Part shown: positions 32,551 to 39,915 of the stretch, piece by piece
Layout of the letters: each line of letters starts with the position of its first letter
Numbering within the stretch: position 1 is the first letter of the stretch
Assembly (NCBI GenBank): GCA_035581425.1
Contig: DATJVP010000082.1
Span: 1 to 45,434 of the forward strand
DNA from: DASZHJ01 sp035581425
GTDB taxonomy: Bacteria; Pseudomonadota; Alphaproteobacteria; ATCC43930; CGMCC-115725
Direction: 5' to 3'
DNA length: 45,434 bases
Program-made: the position numbers and the translations under genes
The notes under the pieces: model-generated
Told to the model about the DNA's origin: nothing
Database searches by the model: none
What the model saw: only the letters and a program-made list of their open reading frames with translations

Positions 32551-32973
32551 TTACTCCGCGACGATTTCGCCGGAGCCGCCGAACTCGGCCGGGAAATCCT
32601 TGAGCTTCGGAAGCCCGTCGCGGATTCGAAGCACCGTCTCGCCGTAATTGACGTGGACGCCCGGGCGGAACTCGAGGGTTGGGATGGTCGAGGCGAAGAC
32701 GTCGATGAGCCCCAGCGGGGGATGCTGGTTCATGATGTGGCCGCCGCACTTCGTGCAGAATTTGCGCTGGCTGAGCGCAGTCTTCTGGAAGGTCGCGATG
32801 TACTCCGAGCCCGCCTTGACGTGCACGGCCTCGGGCTTCCAGAGCGTGAAGGCGTTGACGGGGCCGCCGGACCACCAGCGGCAAGAGCGGCAGTGGCAAT
32901 AGCCCATGGCCGCGGGCTCGCCCTCGACTTCGATCCGCACCGCGCCGCAGAAGCAACTTCCGGAGTGAATCAT
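32551..32973 (-). CDS. GFA-family (Gfa-like zinc) protein
   Basis: A 140-residue Mss4-like zinc protein. All cysteine motifs of the family are present: CFCGAVRIEVEG, YCHCRSCRWWSG and the second site FCTKCGGHIM, plus the DVFASTIP segment. Family members are annotated as glutathione-dependent formaldehyde-activating or GSH-binding proteins; activity is often unproven, so I claim only the fold. It sits, on the opposite strand, inside the usual zapA-6S-5FCL block. Confidence 0.9.
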   Translation of the reverse strand: MIHSGSCFCGAVRIEVEGEPAAMGYCHCRSCRWWSGGPVNAFTLWKPEAVHVKAGSEYIATFQKTALSQRKFCTKCGGHIMNQHPPLGLIDVFASTIPTLEFRPGVHVNYGETVLRIRDGLPKLKDFPAEFGGSGEIVAE

Positions 32974-33193
32974 GTGTCCTTCTTTCTAGTCCGCTTGACG
33001 AACGAAGATCGCACAACGCACGGTGGGAATCCCGCGACTCCCCCATGGGCTTGCTCGATCTGATGCGGCGGAATTTAGTGACGGCGCCGCCGCATTCATA
33101 TCCAAATCGCGCCACCTCTATCCCTAACCAGACGTTGTTGCGGCATCGGGGCGCTCCCGGTTGGGTTCAGCCCGAGGTGAAGGTATTGATTTC

Positions 33194-33376
33194 AAGCCCT
33201 CTTCGCCGCTTGCGCCGCGAGTCCCGGGGGTCCATCTTATGCCGCAGGATGGGGCTGTCTGGTGCGTCAGGTCGCACAAGACCCCGGGGCCGATATCGAC
33301 CTCTTGGGAGCTGTCCCTACCGAGGCCCTGGTCTCGGCACACGGCGCCCACCTGCGAAAGCGGGCCTAGAGGGTTT
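33194..33376 (+). ncRNA. ssrS: Probable 6S RNA (SsrS)
   Basis: A structured 183-base stretch between zapA and the 5-FCL gene, the standard 6S RNA locus. Closing stem: 33194-33202 (AAGCCCTCT) with 33368-33376 (AGAGGGTTT), nine pairs. Next 33206-33211 with 33358-33363 (CCGCTT/AAGCGG) and 33212-33217 with 33342-33347. A central region follows with hairpins at 33306-33317 (GGGA/TCCC) and 33320-33337 (CCGAG/CTCGG), and an apical arm 33257-33282 (GTCT, TGCG / CGCA, AGAC) enclosed by 33223-33229/33283-33289. The long rod with a central bubble mimics open promoter DNA and binds sigma-70 RNA polymerase. No reading frame here is protein-like. The 220 bases upstream (32974-33193) show no gene. Confidence 0.65.
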
Positions 33377-33426
33377 GTCATGCCAACGGCCAAGATGGCT
33401 CCATCCGCCCCTCCCGTGTGCCCACC

Positions 33427-34038
33427 ATGAGTGCCGAAGCGACTGCTGCAGCGAAAGCGGCGCTGCGGCGGCTGATGCGAAGCCGCCGCGCGGCGATCGC
33501 GCCTGCGCTCCGTGAGGCCGCGAGCGTCGCCGTCAGCGAGAGGCTTGCATCGTCGCTGCCCCATCTTGCGCTCCGCGCGGGCGCGGTCGTCGCGGGCTAT
33601 GCGCCGATCAAGGACGAGCTCGATCCGCGCCCCGCGATGCGCATGCTCGCAGCACGCAGCTTCGTGCTCACGCTTCCCGTCGCGGGCGCGCCGGGAACGG
33701 CGCTCGGCTTTCGCGCGTGGACGCCGGGGATGCCGATGGTCGCGGACCGCATGGGGATCCCGGTACCGCCGGAGAGCGCGGCAGCGCATGAGCCGGAACT
33801 GCTGCTCGTGCCCATGCTTGCCTTCGACTCCGCGGGACGACGGCTCGGATACGGCGCGGGCTTCTACGATCGCACCCTCGCGGAGCTGCGGCAGCGGCGC
33901 GCGGTGCTCGCAATCGGCCTCGCCTATGCTGCGCAGCAGGTGGATTCGGTGCCGGCGGATCCGCACGACTCCGCGCTCGACGCGGTCGTGACCGAGGACG
34001 ATGTGCTATGGTTCGCGCACGAGCGACGGGACGGGTGA
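33427..34038 (+). CDS. ygfA: 5-formyltetrahydrofolate cyclo-ligase
   Basis: A 203-residue enzyme converting 5-formyl-THF to 5,10-methenyl-THF with ATP. Seen: AAKAALRRLMRSRRAAI (basic N-helix), VVAGYAPIKDELDPRPAM (substrate region) and the signature LLVPMLAFDSAGRRLGYGAGFYDRTLAEL with the ATP-binding GYGxGxYDR. ATG 33427 is used; a GTG nine bases upstream is in frame. It directly follows the 6S RNA candidate, matching the conserved ssrS-ygfA arrangement, and may be read from the same promoter. Confidence 0.93.
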   Translation: MSAEATAAAKAALRRLMRSRRAAIAPALREAASVAVSERLASSLPHLALRAGAVVAGYAPIKDELDPRPAMRMLAARSFVLTLPVAGAPGTALGFRAWTPGMPMVADRMGIPVPPESAAAHEPELLLVPMLAFDSAGRRLGYGAGFYDRTLAELRQRRAVLAIGLAYAAQQVDSVPADPHDSALDAVVTEDDVLWFAHERRDG

Positions 34039-34041
34039 GGC

Positions 34042-34878
34042 ATGCGGATCCTGATTTGCGGCGACGTAATGGGACGATCGGGGCGCGCGGCGGTGACCTC
34101 TCGGGTGCCGCGGCTCCGGCGCGAGCTGGGCCTCGATTTCGTCGTGGTGAACGGCGAGAACGCCGCCGGCGGATTCGGCATCACCGACAAGATCTGCGCC
34201 GAGCTCTATGCCGCCGGTACGGACGTCATCACCACCGGCAATCACGTCTGGGACCAGCGCGAGCTCATTGGTTACATCGACGGCGATCCCCGCCTGCTGC
34301 GGCCGCTCAATCTGCCGGAGGGCACGCCCGGAGCGGGCGGCCGCGTCTTCTCTCTCGCGGACGGCCGGCGTGTCCTCGTGCTCAATCCGATGGCACGTCT
34401 CTTCATGGATGCGATCGACTGCCCCTTCGTGGCGGTCGACCGCGCGCTCGCGGCGCATCCGCTCGGCGACGTCCAGGCGATCGTCATCGACTTCCACGGC
34501 GAGGCTACGTCCGAGAAGACGGCCATGGGGCATTTCGCGGATGGTCGCGCCTCCGTTGTGGTAGGCACGCACTCGCATATCCCCACGGCTGACGCGCAGA
34601 TCCTATCCAAGGGCACGGCCTATCAGACCGACTGCGGCATGTGCGGCGACTATGATTCCGTAATCGGCATCCGCAAGGAGATCGCGGTCGCCCGCTTCGT
34701 CCGAAAAATGCCGGGCGACCGCATGCAGGCCGCGGACGGCGAGGCGACGCTCTGCGCGGTCTTCGTCGAGACCGACGACGCGACCGGCCTCGCTCGGCGC
34801 GTCGAGCCCGTGCGCCTCGGCGGCCGGCTCTCGCCGCATCTGCCGCAGCTAGCGGCGGTGCCGGAACCCGCGAAATAG
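34042..34878 (+). CDS. YmdB-like metallophosphoesterase (TIGR00282)
   Basis: A 278-residue calcineurin-like phosphodiesterase. The di-metal motifs are plain: GDVMGRSGR, NGENAAGGFGI, TGNHVWDQREL, DFHGEATSEKTAMG and GTHSHIPTADAQIL. Relatives (YmdB of Bacillus) hydrolyse cyclic nucleotides and influence biofilm and RNA turnover; the alphaproteobacterial role is not known. ATG 34042 is three bases after the 5-FCL stop, so the two genes are an operon. Confidence 0.92.
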   Translation: MRILICGDVMGRSGRAAVTSRVPRLRRELGLDFVVVNGENAAGGFGITDKICAELYAAGTDVITTGNHVWDQRELIGYIDGDPRLLRPLNLPEGTPGAGGRVFSLADGRRVLVLNPMARLFMDAIDCPFVAVDRALAAHPLGDVQAIVIDFHGEATSEKTAMGHFADGRASVVVGTHSHIPTADAQILSKGTAYQTDCGMCGDYDSVIGIRKEIAVARFVRKMPGDRMQAADGEATLCAVFVETDDATGLARRVEPVRLGGRLSPHLPQLAAVPEPAK

Positions 34879-34942
34879 CGGGAGCTTTCGCCAGGGCGGC
34901 CCTCCGCCTATAGTGGAACGGCTCTAAGGAGGACCCGCGCCC

Positions 34943-37000
34943 TTGCCCCTCGACACCGCGCCATCCGTCTGCCCGCACGATTGTCCCAGCACTTGCGCAC
35001 TCGAGGTCGAGCGCATCGACCGGCGCACCATCGGACGCATCCACGGCGCCCGTGACAATTCCTATACGGCCGGGGTCGTCTGCGCGAAGGTCGCGCGCTA
35101 CGCGGAGCGCCAGCATCATCCGCTGCGCCTTCGCGAGCCGCTGATCCGTATCGGCGCGAAGGGAGCGGGGATCGAGGCCTTCAAGCCGATCTCCTGGGAA
35201 GCGGCGCTCGACCGCATCGCCGAGGAATTCCAGCATGCAACCGAGCGCTACGGCAGCGAGTCCGTCTGGCCTTATTACTACGCGGGCACTATGGGGCTCG
35301 TGCAGCGCGACGGGATCAATCGGCTACGCCACGTGATGCGCTACTCGCAGATGCAGAAGACGATCTGCACGGCGCTTGCCGATGCCGGCTGGTTCGCGGG
35401 CGTCGGCGTCAAATGGGGCGTCGATCCCCGCGAGATAGCGGAGAGCGATCTCGTGGTGGTCTGGGGCGGCAACCCCGTCGCGACGCAAGTCAACGTGATG
35501 ACCCATATCACCCGCGCGCGCCGTCGTGGCGCGCCGCTGGTGGTGATCGACCCCTATCGCAGCCACACCGCGGAGATCGCGGACATCCATCTGATGCCGA
35601 AGCCAGGCACCGACGGCGCGCTTGCCTGCGGCGTGATGCACGTCCTCTTCAAGGAGGGCTTCGCCGACCGCGCCTATATGGCGAGATACACGGACGGTGC
35701 CGCCGAGCTCGAGGCACATCTGGAAAGCCGCGATCCCCATTGGGCGGCCGAGATCACCGGCGTTCCCGAGCAAGCGATCCTCGATTTCGCGCGGCTCTAT
35801 GGCCGGACCAAGCGGAGCTTCATCCGCGTAGGCTACGGCTTCTCGCGCTCGCGCAACGGCGCGACGCAGCTTTTTGCCGCGACCTGCCTCCCCGCTGTCA
35901 CCGGCGCCTGGCAGCATCGCGGCGGCGGGGCGCTCTATGGCAACGCCGGAATCTATACGCTGAACCGCACGCTCATCGAGGGATTGGACGCGCTCGATAC
36001 CAAGACGCGGACGCTCGACATGACCCGGATCGGTCCGGTGCTGACCGGCGATCCCAGCGACATCGGCGCGGGGCCGCCGGTCGCGGCGATGCTGATCCAG
36101 AATACCAATCCGATGGTGGTGGCGCCCGAGACCATCAAGGTGCGCGAGGGATTCCGCCGTAGCGATCTCTTCGTCGCGGTGCACGAGCAGTTCATGACGG
36201 AGACGGCGACGATGGCGGACGTCGTGCTGCCGGCTACGACCTTCCTCGAGCACGACGACATCTACACCGGCGGCGGCCACACATTCCTACAGGTCGCGCG
36301 GAAAGTGGTGGAGCCCTATGCGGAGGCACGCAGCAATCATTATGTGATCTCGGAGCTCGCAAAGCGCCTCGGCGCGAAGCATGCGGGGTTCGGGATGACC
36401 GAATGGGAGATCATCGAGGAGAGCCTCCGCATTTCACGGCTGCCGGGACCCGAGAGTTTCGACGGCGGGCGCTGGCTCGATTGCGCGATCACCTTCGAGC
36501 GCGCGCATCATCTCGAGGGCTTCGGCCACAAAGACCGGCGTTTCCATTTCAAGGCGGATTGGGCGTCGCTCGGGCCCTATCACGAGGGGCTTCCGGCGCT
36601 TCCGGATTTCGTCGACGTCATCGCCCGCGCGGACGCCGAGCATCCCTTCCGCATGATGACCTCGCCCGCGCGCTCGTTCCTGAACAGCACCTTCAACAAC
36701 ACGCCCACAGGTGTCGGGCGCGAGGGCAGGCCCTCTGTGCTGATGCACCCCGGCGATCTCGCTGCGCTCCCTGCGGCTGCGGGCGATCGCATCCGACTCG
36801 GCAATCGTCTTGGCAGCGTCGTCGTGCACGCCAAGCCGTTCGACGGCCTCCAGCGCGGCGTCATTGTCGTCGAGGGCATTTGGCCGAACACCGCCTTCGA
36901 GGAAGGGCTCGGCATCAACACGCTTGTCAGCGCCGATCCCGGCCGCCCCAACGGAGGCGGGGTGTTTCACGATGCCGCGGTCTGGGCACGAAAAGCCTAG
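34943..37000 (+). CDS. Molybdopterin-dependent oxidoreductase, cytosolic DMSO-reductase family
   Basis: A 685-residue Mo/W-bisPGD enzyme. N-terminal [4Fe-4S] ligands: CPHDCPSTC and GVVCAK. Mo-pterin regions follow: VVVWGGNPVATQVN, VVIDPYRSHTAEIAD, MLIQNTNPMVVAPE, VLPATTFLEHDDIYT, and the C-terminal barrel (NSTFNNTPTG, VLMHPGDLAALPAAAGDRI). Cys142 in KTICTALADAGW is at about the position of the metal ligand. No Tat signal, so cytosolic. The start is TTG at 34943, ten bases after AGGAGG. No electron-transfer subunit or chaperone gene is adjacent, so the partner and substrate are unknown. Confidence 0.87.
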   Translation: MPLDTAPSVCPHDCPSTCALEVERIDRRTIGRIHGARDNSYTAGVVCAKVARYAERQHHPLRLREPLIRIGAKGAGIEAFKPISWEAALDRIAEEFQHATERYGSESVWPYYYAGTMGLVQRDGINRLRHVMRYSQMQKTICTALADAGWFAGVGVKWGVDPREIAESDLVVVWGGNPVATQVNVMTHITRARRRGAPLVVIDPYRSHTAEIADIHLMPKPGTDGALACGVMHVLFKEGFADRAYMARYTDGAAELEAHLESRDPHWAAEITGVPEQAILDFARLYGRTKRSFIRVGYGFSRSRNGATQLFAATCLPAVTGAWQHRGGGALYGNAGIYTLNRTLIEGLDALDTKTRTLDMTRIGPVLTGDPSDIGAGPPVAAMLIQNTNPMVVAPETIKVREGFRRSDLFVAVHEQFMTETATMADVVLPATTFLEHDDIYTGGGHTFLQVARKVVEPYAEARSNHYVISELAKRLGAKHAGFGMTEWEIIEESLRISRLPGPESFDGGRWLDCAITFERAHHLEGFGHKDRRFHFKADWASLGPYHEGLPALPDFVDVIARADAEHPFRMMTSPARSFLNSTFNNTPTGVGREGRPSVLMHPGDLAALPAAAGDRIRLGNRLGSVVVHAKPFDGLQRGVIVVEGIWPNTAFEEGLGINTLVSADPGRPNGGGVFHDAAVWARKA

Positions 37001-37008
37001 CCGCTGAC

Positions 37009-37047
37009 ACCCTCACCCACCCGCGCTGCGCGCGGGAGGGCGAGGGT
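37009..37047. terminator. Bidirectional hairpin between convergent genes
   Basis: Two 18-base arms (37009-37026 and 37030-37047) pair at 16 positions around a TGC loop, between the oxidoreductase stop (37000) and the ybjQ stop (37054). On the plus strand CTTGGCTTATTTC follows. The CCCTCACCC ... GGGCGAGGG pattern also resembles dispersed REP-like elements of alphaproteobacteria. Confidence 0.6.
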
Positions 37048-37053
37048 CTTGGC

Positions 37054-37368
37054 TTATTTCAGCTTCACCGCCGTCCCATACGCCACGATCTCAGTAATTC
37101 CCTGCGCGATCTCGCCGGAATCGAAGCGCATCATCACGATGGCGTCGGCGCCGCGCTGCTGGGCTTCCGCGACCATGCGGTCGATCGCGTGCTGGCGCGC
37201 CTCCTGCAGCATTTTCGTATATTGGGTGATCTCGCCGCCGACGATGGTTTTAAGGGCGGCGCCGAAATTGCCGACGACGCTGCGGCTGCGTACGGTGATG
37301 CCGAAGACCTCGCCCAAGGTCTCCGAGATCTCGCGCCCGGCGACGCGCTCCGTGGTTGCAATGAGCAT
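37054..37368 (-). CDS. YbjQ / UPF0145 family protein
   Basis: A 104-residue protein of the YbjQ fold (beta-rich, pentameric in structures of relatives). Seen: MLIATTERVAGREISETLGEV, then SRSVVGNFGAALKTIVGGEITQYTKMLQEAR and the end GADAIVMMRFDSGEIAQGITEIVAYGTAV. ATG 37368 has GGGGGAAG just upstream; the frame to 37500 is not conserved. Called a heavy-metal-binding domain in some databases but without proof. Divergent from the VWA gene. Confidence 0.92.
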   Translation of the reverse strand: MLIATTERVAGREISETLGEVFGITVRSRSVVGNFGAALKTIVGGEITQYTKMLQEARQHAIDRMVAEAQQRGADAIVMMRFDSGEIAQGITEIVAYGTAVKLK

Positions 37369-37474
37369 GACTTCCCCCGTCGAGAGTTGAGCGCAGGAGC
37401 TTGCCGCAGCGCGCTCGCGACGGCAATCGGCATTCATCTGGTTTCTTTGCGAGGACTGGGTCCATAGTATCCGC

Positions 37475-38200
37475 ATGATCGACAAGAAGGACGCCGCCAA
37501 GGACCAGCTCCCGGCTCAAGCCAAGCAGGCGGAGGTCGACGCCTTCCTGCGGCAAGTCGCGGCGATGCCGACGGTGCGCCAGGCCTCGGGTCGCGGGCGG
37601 CTCATCTTCGCCCTCGATGCTACCGCGAGCCGCGGGCCCACCTGGGATCTCGCCTGTCGCCTGCAAGGCGAGATGTTCGAAGCGACGGCGAGCCTCGGCA
37701 GCCTCGACGTGCAGCTCGTCTTCTACCGCGGCTTCAGCGAGTGCAAGGCGAGCCGCTGGCTCTCGCGCGCGGAGGACCTTCACCGCGCAATGCTCAAGGT
37801 GAGTTGCGTCGGCGGCGAGACGCAGATCGCGCGCGTCCTCGGCCACGCGATAAGCGAAACGAAGGCTGGGTCCGTGAATGCGCTGGTCTTTGTGGGAGAT
37901 GCCGTGGAGGAGGATCTGGGCGAGCTCTCGAAGCTCGCAGGCGAGCTCGGCCTGCTGAACGTCCCTGCCTTCGTCTTCCATGAGGGCGCGGATCCCGACG
38001 TGGCGCGCGCCTTCAAGGAGATCGCGCGCCTGACGCGCGGCGCCTATTGCCCCTTCGATGCCGGCAGCGCCAAGCAGCTCAAGGAGCTCTTGGGCGCGGT
38101 CGCCGTCTTCGCGGCCGGGGGCCGCAAGGCGCTCGCGGATTACAGCCGCAAGACCGGCGGCGCCGCTCTGCTCCTGACACGGCAGATGGGCGGCGGCTGA
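37475..38200 (+). CDS. VWA-domain protein
   Basis: A 241-residue cytosolic protein with one von Willebrand A-like domain: the strand RLIFALDATASRGPTWDLA holds a MIDAS-like DxTxS (Thr replaces the usual Ser). ALVFVGDAVEEDLGELSKLAGELG supplies the later Asp, and FHEGADPDVARAFKEIARLTRGAY the end of the fold. Its stop overlaps the next ATG by one base (TGATG), so it is made together with the membrane J-domain protein. The pair occurs in other alphaproteobacteria without known function. Confidence 0.85.
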   Translation: MIDKKDAAKDQLPAQAKQAEVDAFLRQVAAMPTVRQASGRGRLIFALDATASRGPTWDLACRLQGEMFEATASLGSLDVQLVFYRGFSECKASRWLSRAEDLHRAMLKVSCVGGETQIARVLGHAISETKAGSVNALVFVGDAVEEDLGELSKLAGELGLLNVPAFVFHEGADPDVARAFKEIARLTRGAYCPFDAGSAKQLKELLGAVAVFAAGGRKALADYSRKTGGAALLLTRQMGGG

Positions 38201-38916
38201 TGCCGTATTTCATCGGCGGCATCGCACTCCTGGTGCTGCTGGTGTTCCTTGGCCGCGCCTATGTCGGTGCGAACCCCGCGACGATCCTCCGGTTCGTCAA
38301 ATGGCTCGGCATCGCCCTCGGCTTGGTGCTCGCGGTGCTCCTGATCGAGAGCGGCCGCTTCATGCCCGTGGTGCTCCTCATGGGCATCGGCGCGTTGCTG
38401 TTGCGCCGAGGGAAGACGATCTGGCAGCGCATGAGCGGCAGCGCGGCGAGCGGCGCGCGCGGGCAAGTCTCGGAGGTCGAGACGGCCTATCTCCGCATGC
38501 GTCTCGAGCACGACACCGGCACCATGACGGGCACGGTTCGCAAGGGTCCGTTTCAGGGACGCCGATTGGAGGAGCTCGACATCCACGATCTCGTGACGCT
38601 CTGGCGCGAGGTCCGTGCCGAGGACCCGCCCTCCGTCAACTTGTTGGAGGGCTATCTCGATCGTTTCATGCCGGATTGGCGCAGCGCCGCCGCGGGCATG
38701 GGGGCGGGCGGCGGAGAGGCTCCGCACGCGGCCCAGAGCGCGGCGATGACGACGGACGAGGCATTGGCGATCCTCGGCCTCAAGCAGGGCGCGACGCCGG
38801 AGGAGGTCAGGGAGGCGCACCGCAGCCTCATGATCAAGCTGCACCCCGATCACGGCGGCTCCGATGCGCTCGCGGCGCAAGTTAACCGTGCTCGGGACTT
38901 GCTCCTCGGCGAGTAG
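38200..38916 (+). CDS. Membrane-anchored J-domain protein
   Basis: A 238-residue protein. Three hydrophobic spans lie at the N-terminus (PYFIGGIALLVLLVFLG, WLGIALGLVLAVLLI, MPVVLLMGIGALLL). A central soluble part has LRMRLEHDTGTMTGTVRKG, and a C-terminal J-domain (EALAILGLKQGATPEEVREA ... MIKLHPDHGGSD) keeps the HPD tripeptide needed to stimulate DnaK. Placing the J-domain at the C-terminus behind membrane helices recalls TIM14/Pam18 and DjlA-like co-chaperones. It would recruit DnaK to the membrane; client unknown. Starts within the VWA stop codon. Confidence 0.88.
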   Translation: MPYFIGGIALLVLLVFLGRAYVGANPATILRFVKWLGIALGLVLAVLLIESGRFMPVVLLMGIGALLLRRGKTIWQRMSGSAASGARGQVSEVETAYLRMRLEHDTGTMTGTVRKGPFQGRRLEELDIHDLVTLWREVRAEDPPSVNLLEGYLDRFMPDWRSAAAGMGAGGGEAPHAAQSAAMTTDEALAILGLKQGATPEEVREAHRSLMIKLHPDHGGSDALAAQVNRARDLLLGE

Positions 38917-39029
38917 CGAGCCCGGGGTGGCGCCGATAGGGGCTCCGCGGTATAAGGCCGGACCCCATGGAACAAGCGGGCGCCCTCGTGCGTTATCCGC
39001 GGTCTCGATCCCGCTCGAAAGAGAGCCAG

Positions 39030-39902
39030 ATGCAGACTCCCGTTCGCAAAGCCGTGTTTCCCGTCGGAGGCTTGGGCACGCGCTTCCTGCCGGCCACCAA
39101 GGCCATGCCCAAGGAGATGCTTCCCGTGGTGGACAAGCCGCTCATCCAGTATGCGCTCGAGGAGGCGCGGGCCGCGGGGATCGAGGAATTCATTTTCGTC
39201 ACGGGCCGCTCCAAGTCCGCGATCGAGGATCATTTCGATCACTCCTACGAGCTCGAGACGACGCTGCGCGATCGCGGCAAGACCAAGGAGATCGCCGACA
39301 TCAACGCGTGGATGCCGAAGCCCGGGCAGGTCGCCTACACGCGCCAGCAGCAACCGATGGGTCTCGGCCACGCCGTCTGGTGCGCGCGCGACCTCGTGGG
39401 CGACGAGCCCTTCGCGGTGCTGCTGGCGGACGACCTGATCCTCGGCAAGACCCCTTGCCTCAAGCAAATGGTGGATGCGCGCGCCAAGACCGGCGGCAAC
39501 GTGGTTGCGGTGATGGACGTACCGCGCGCGCACACCCGGCGCTACGGCGTCCTCGACGTCGAGCGCGACGACGGCAGCCTCGTGAGCGTCAAGGGCCTGG
39601 TCGAGAAGCCGGCGCCGGAGAAGGCGCCCTCGACCCTCAGCATCATCGGCCGCTACATCCTCGAGCCCGAGGTCTTCGCGCATCTCGGCCGGATCGGCAA
39701 AGGCGCCGGCAACGAGATCCAGCTCACGGATGCGCTCGCACGGATGATCGGCGGCAACAAGCCCTTTCATGGGCTGCGCTTCGAGGGCAGGCGCTTCGAC
39801 TGCGGCGACAAGGTGGGTTTCCTGCAGGCCAACATCGCCTTCGCGCTCGCGCGGCCGGACATGGCCGCCGACGTAAAGAAGATCCTCGACGAATACTGCT
39901 GA
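39030..39902 (+). CDS. galU: UTP-glucose-1-phosphate uridylyltransferase
   Basis: A 290-residue nucleotidyltransferase making UDP-glucose. Seen: RKAVFPVGGLGTRFLPATKAMPKEMLPVVDKP (nucleotide loop and catalytic basic residues), FVTGRSKSAIEDHFD, QPMGLGHAVWCAR, VLLADDLI and VEKPAPEKAPS. ATG 39030 with AGAGAG upstream is the family start. The phosphoglucomutase gene begins 13 bases after its stop, so glucose-6-P to UDP-glucose is encoded as one unit for envelope polysaccharide. Confidence 0.95.
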   Translation: MQTPVRKAVFPVGGLGTRFLPATKAMPKEMLPVVDKPLIQYALEEARAAGIEEFIFVTGRSKSAIEDHFDHSYELETTLRDRGKTKEIADINAWMPKPGQVAYTRQQQPMGLGHAVWCARDLVGDEPFAVLLADDLILGKTPCLKQMVDARAKTGGNVVAVMDVPRAHTRRYGVLDVERDDGSLVSVKGLVEKPAPEKAPSTLSIIGRYILEPEVFAHLGRIGKGAGNEIQLTDALARMIGGNKPFHGLRFEGRRFDCGDKVGFLQANIAFALARPDMAADVKKILDEYC

Positions 39903-39915
39903 CAGGCATTCCCAC

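Noticed and set aside
33045..33515. 156-codon plus-strand frame over the 6S RNA region
   Set aside because: Arg/Pro-rich, no start signal, overlaps the ygfA start in another frame; the RNA structure explains the region better.
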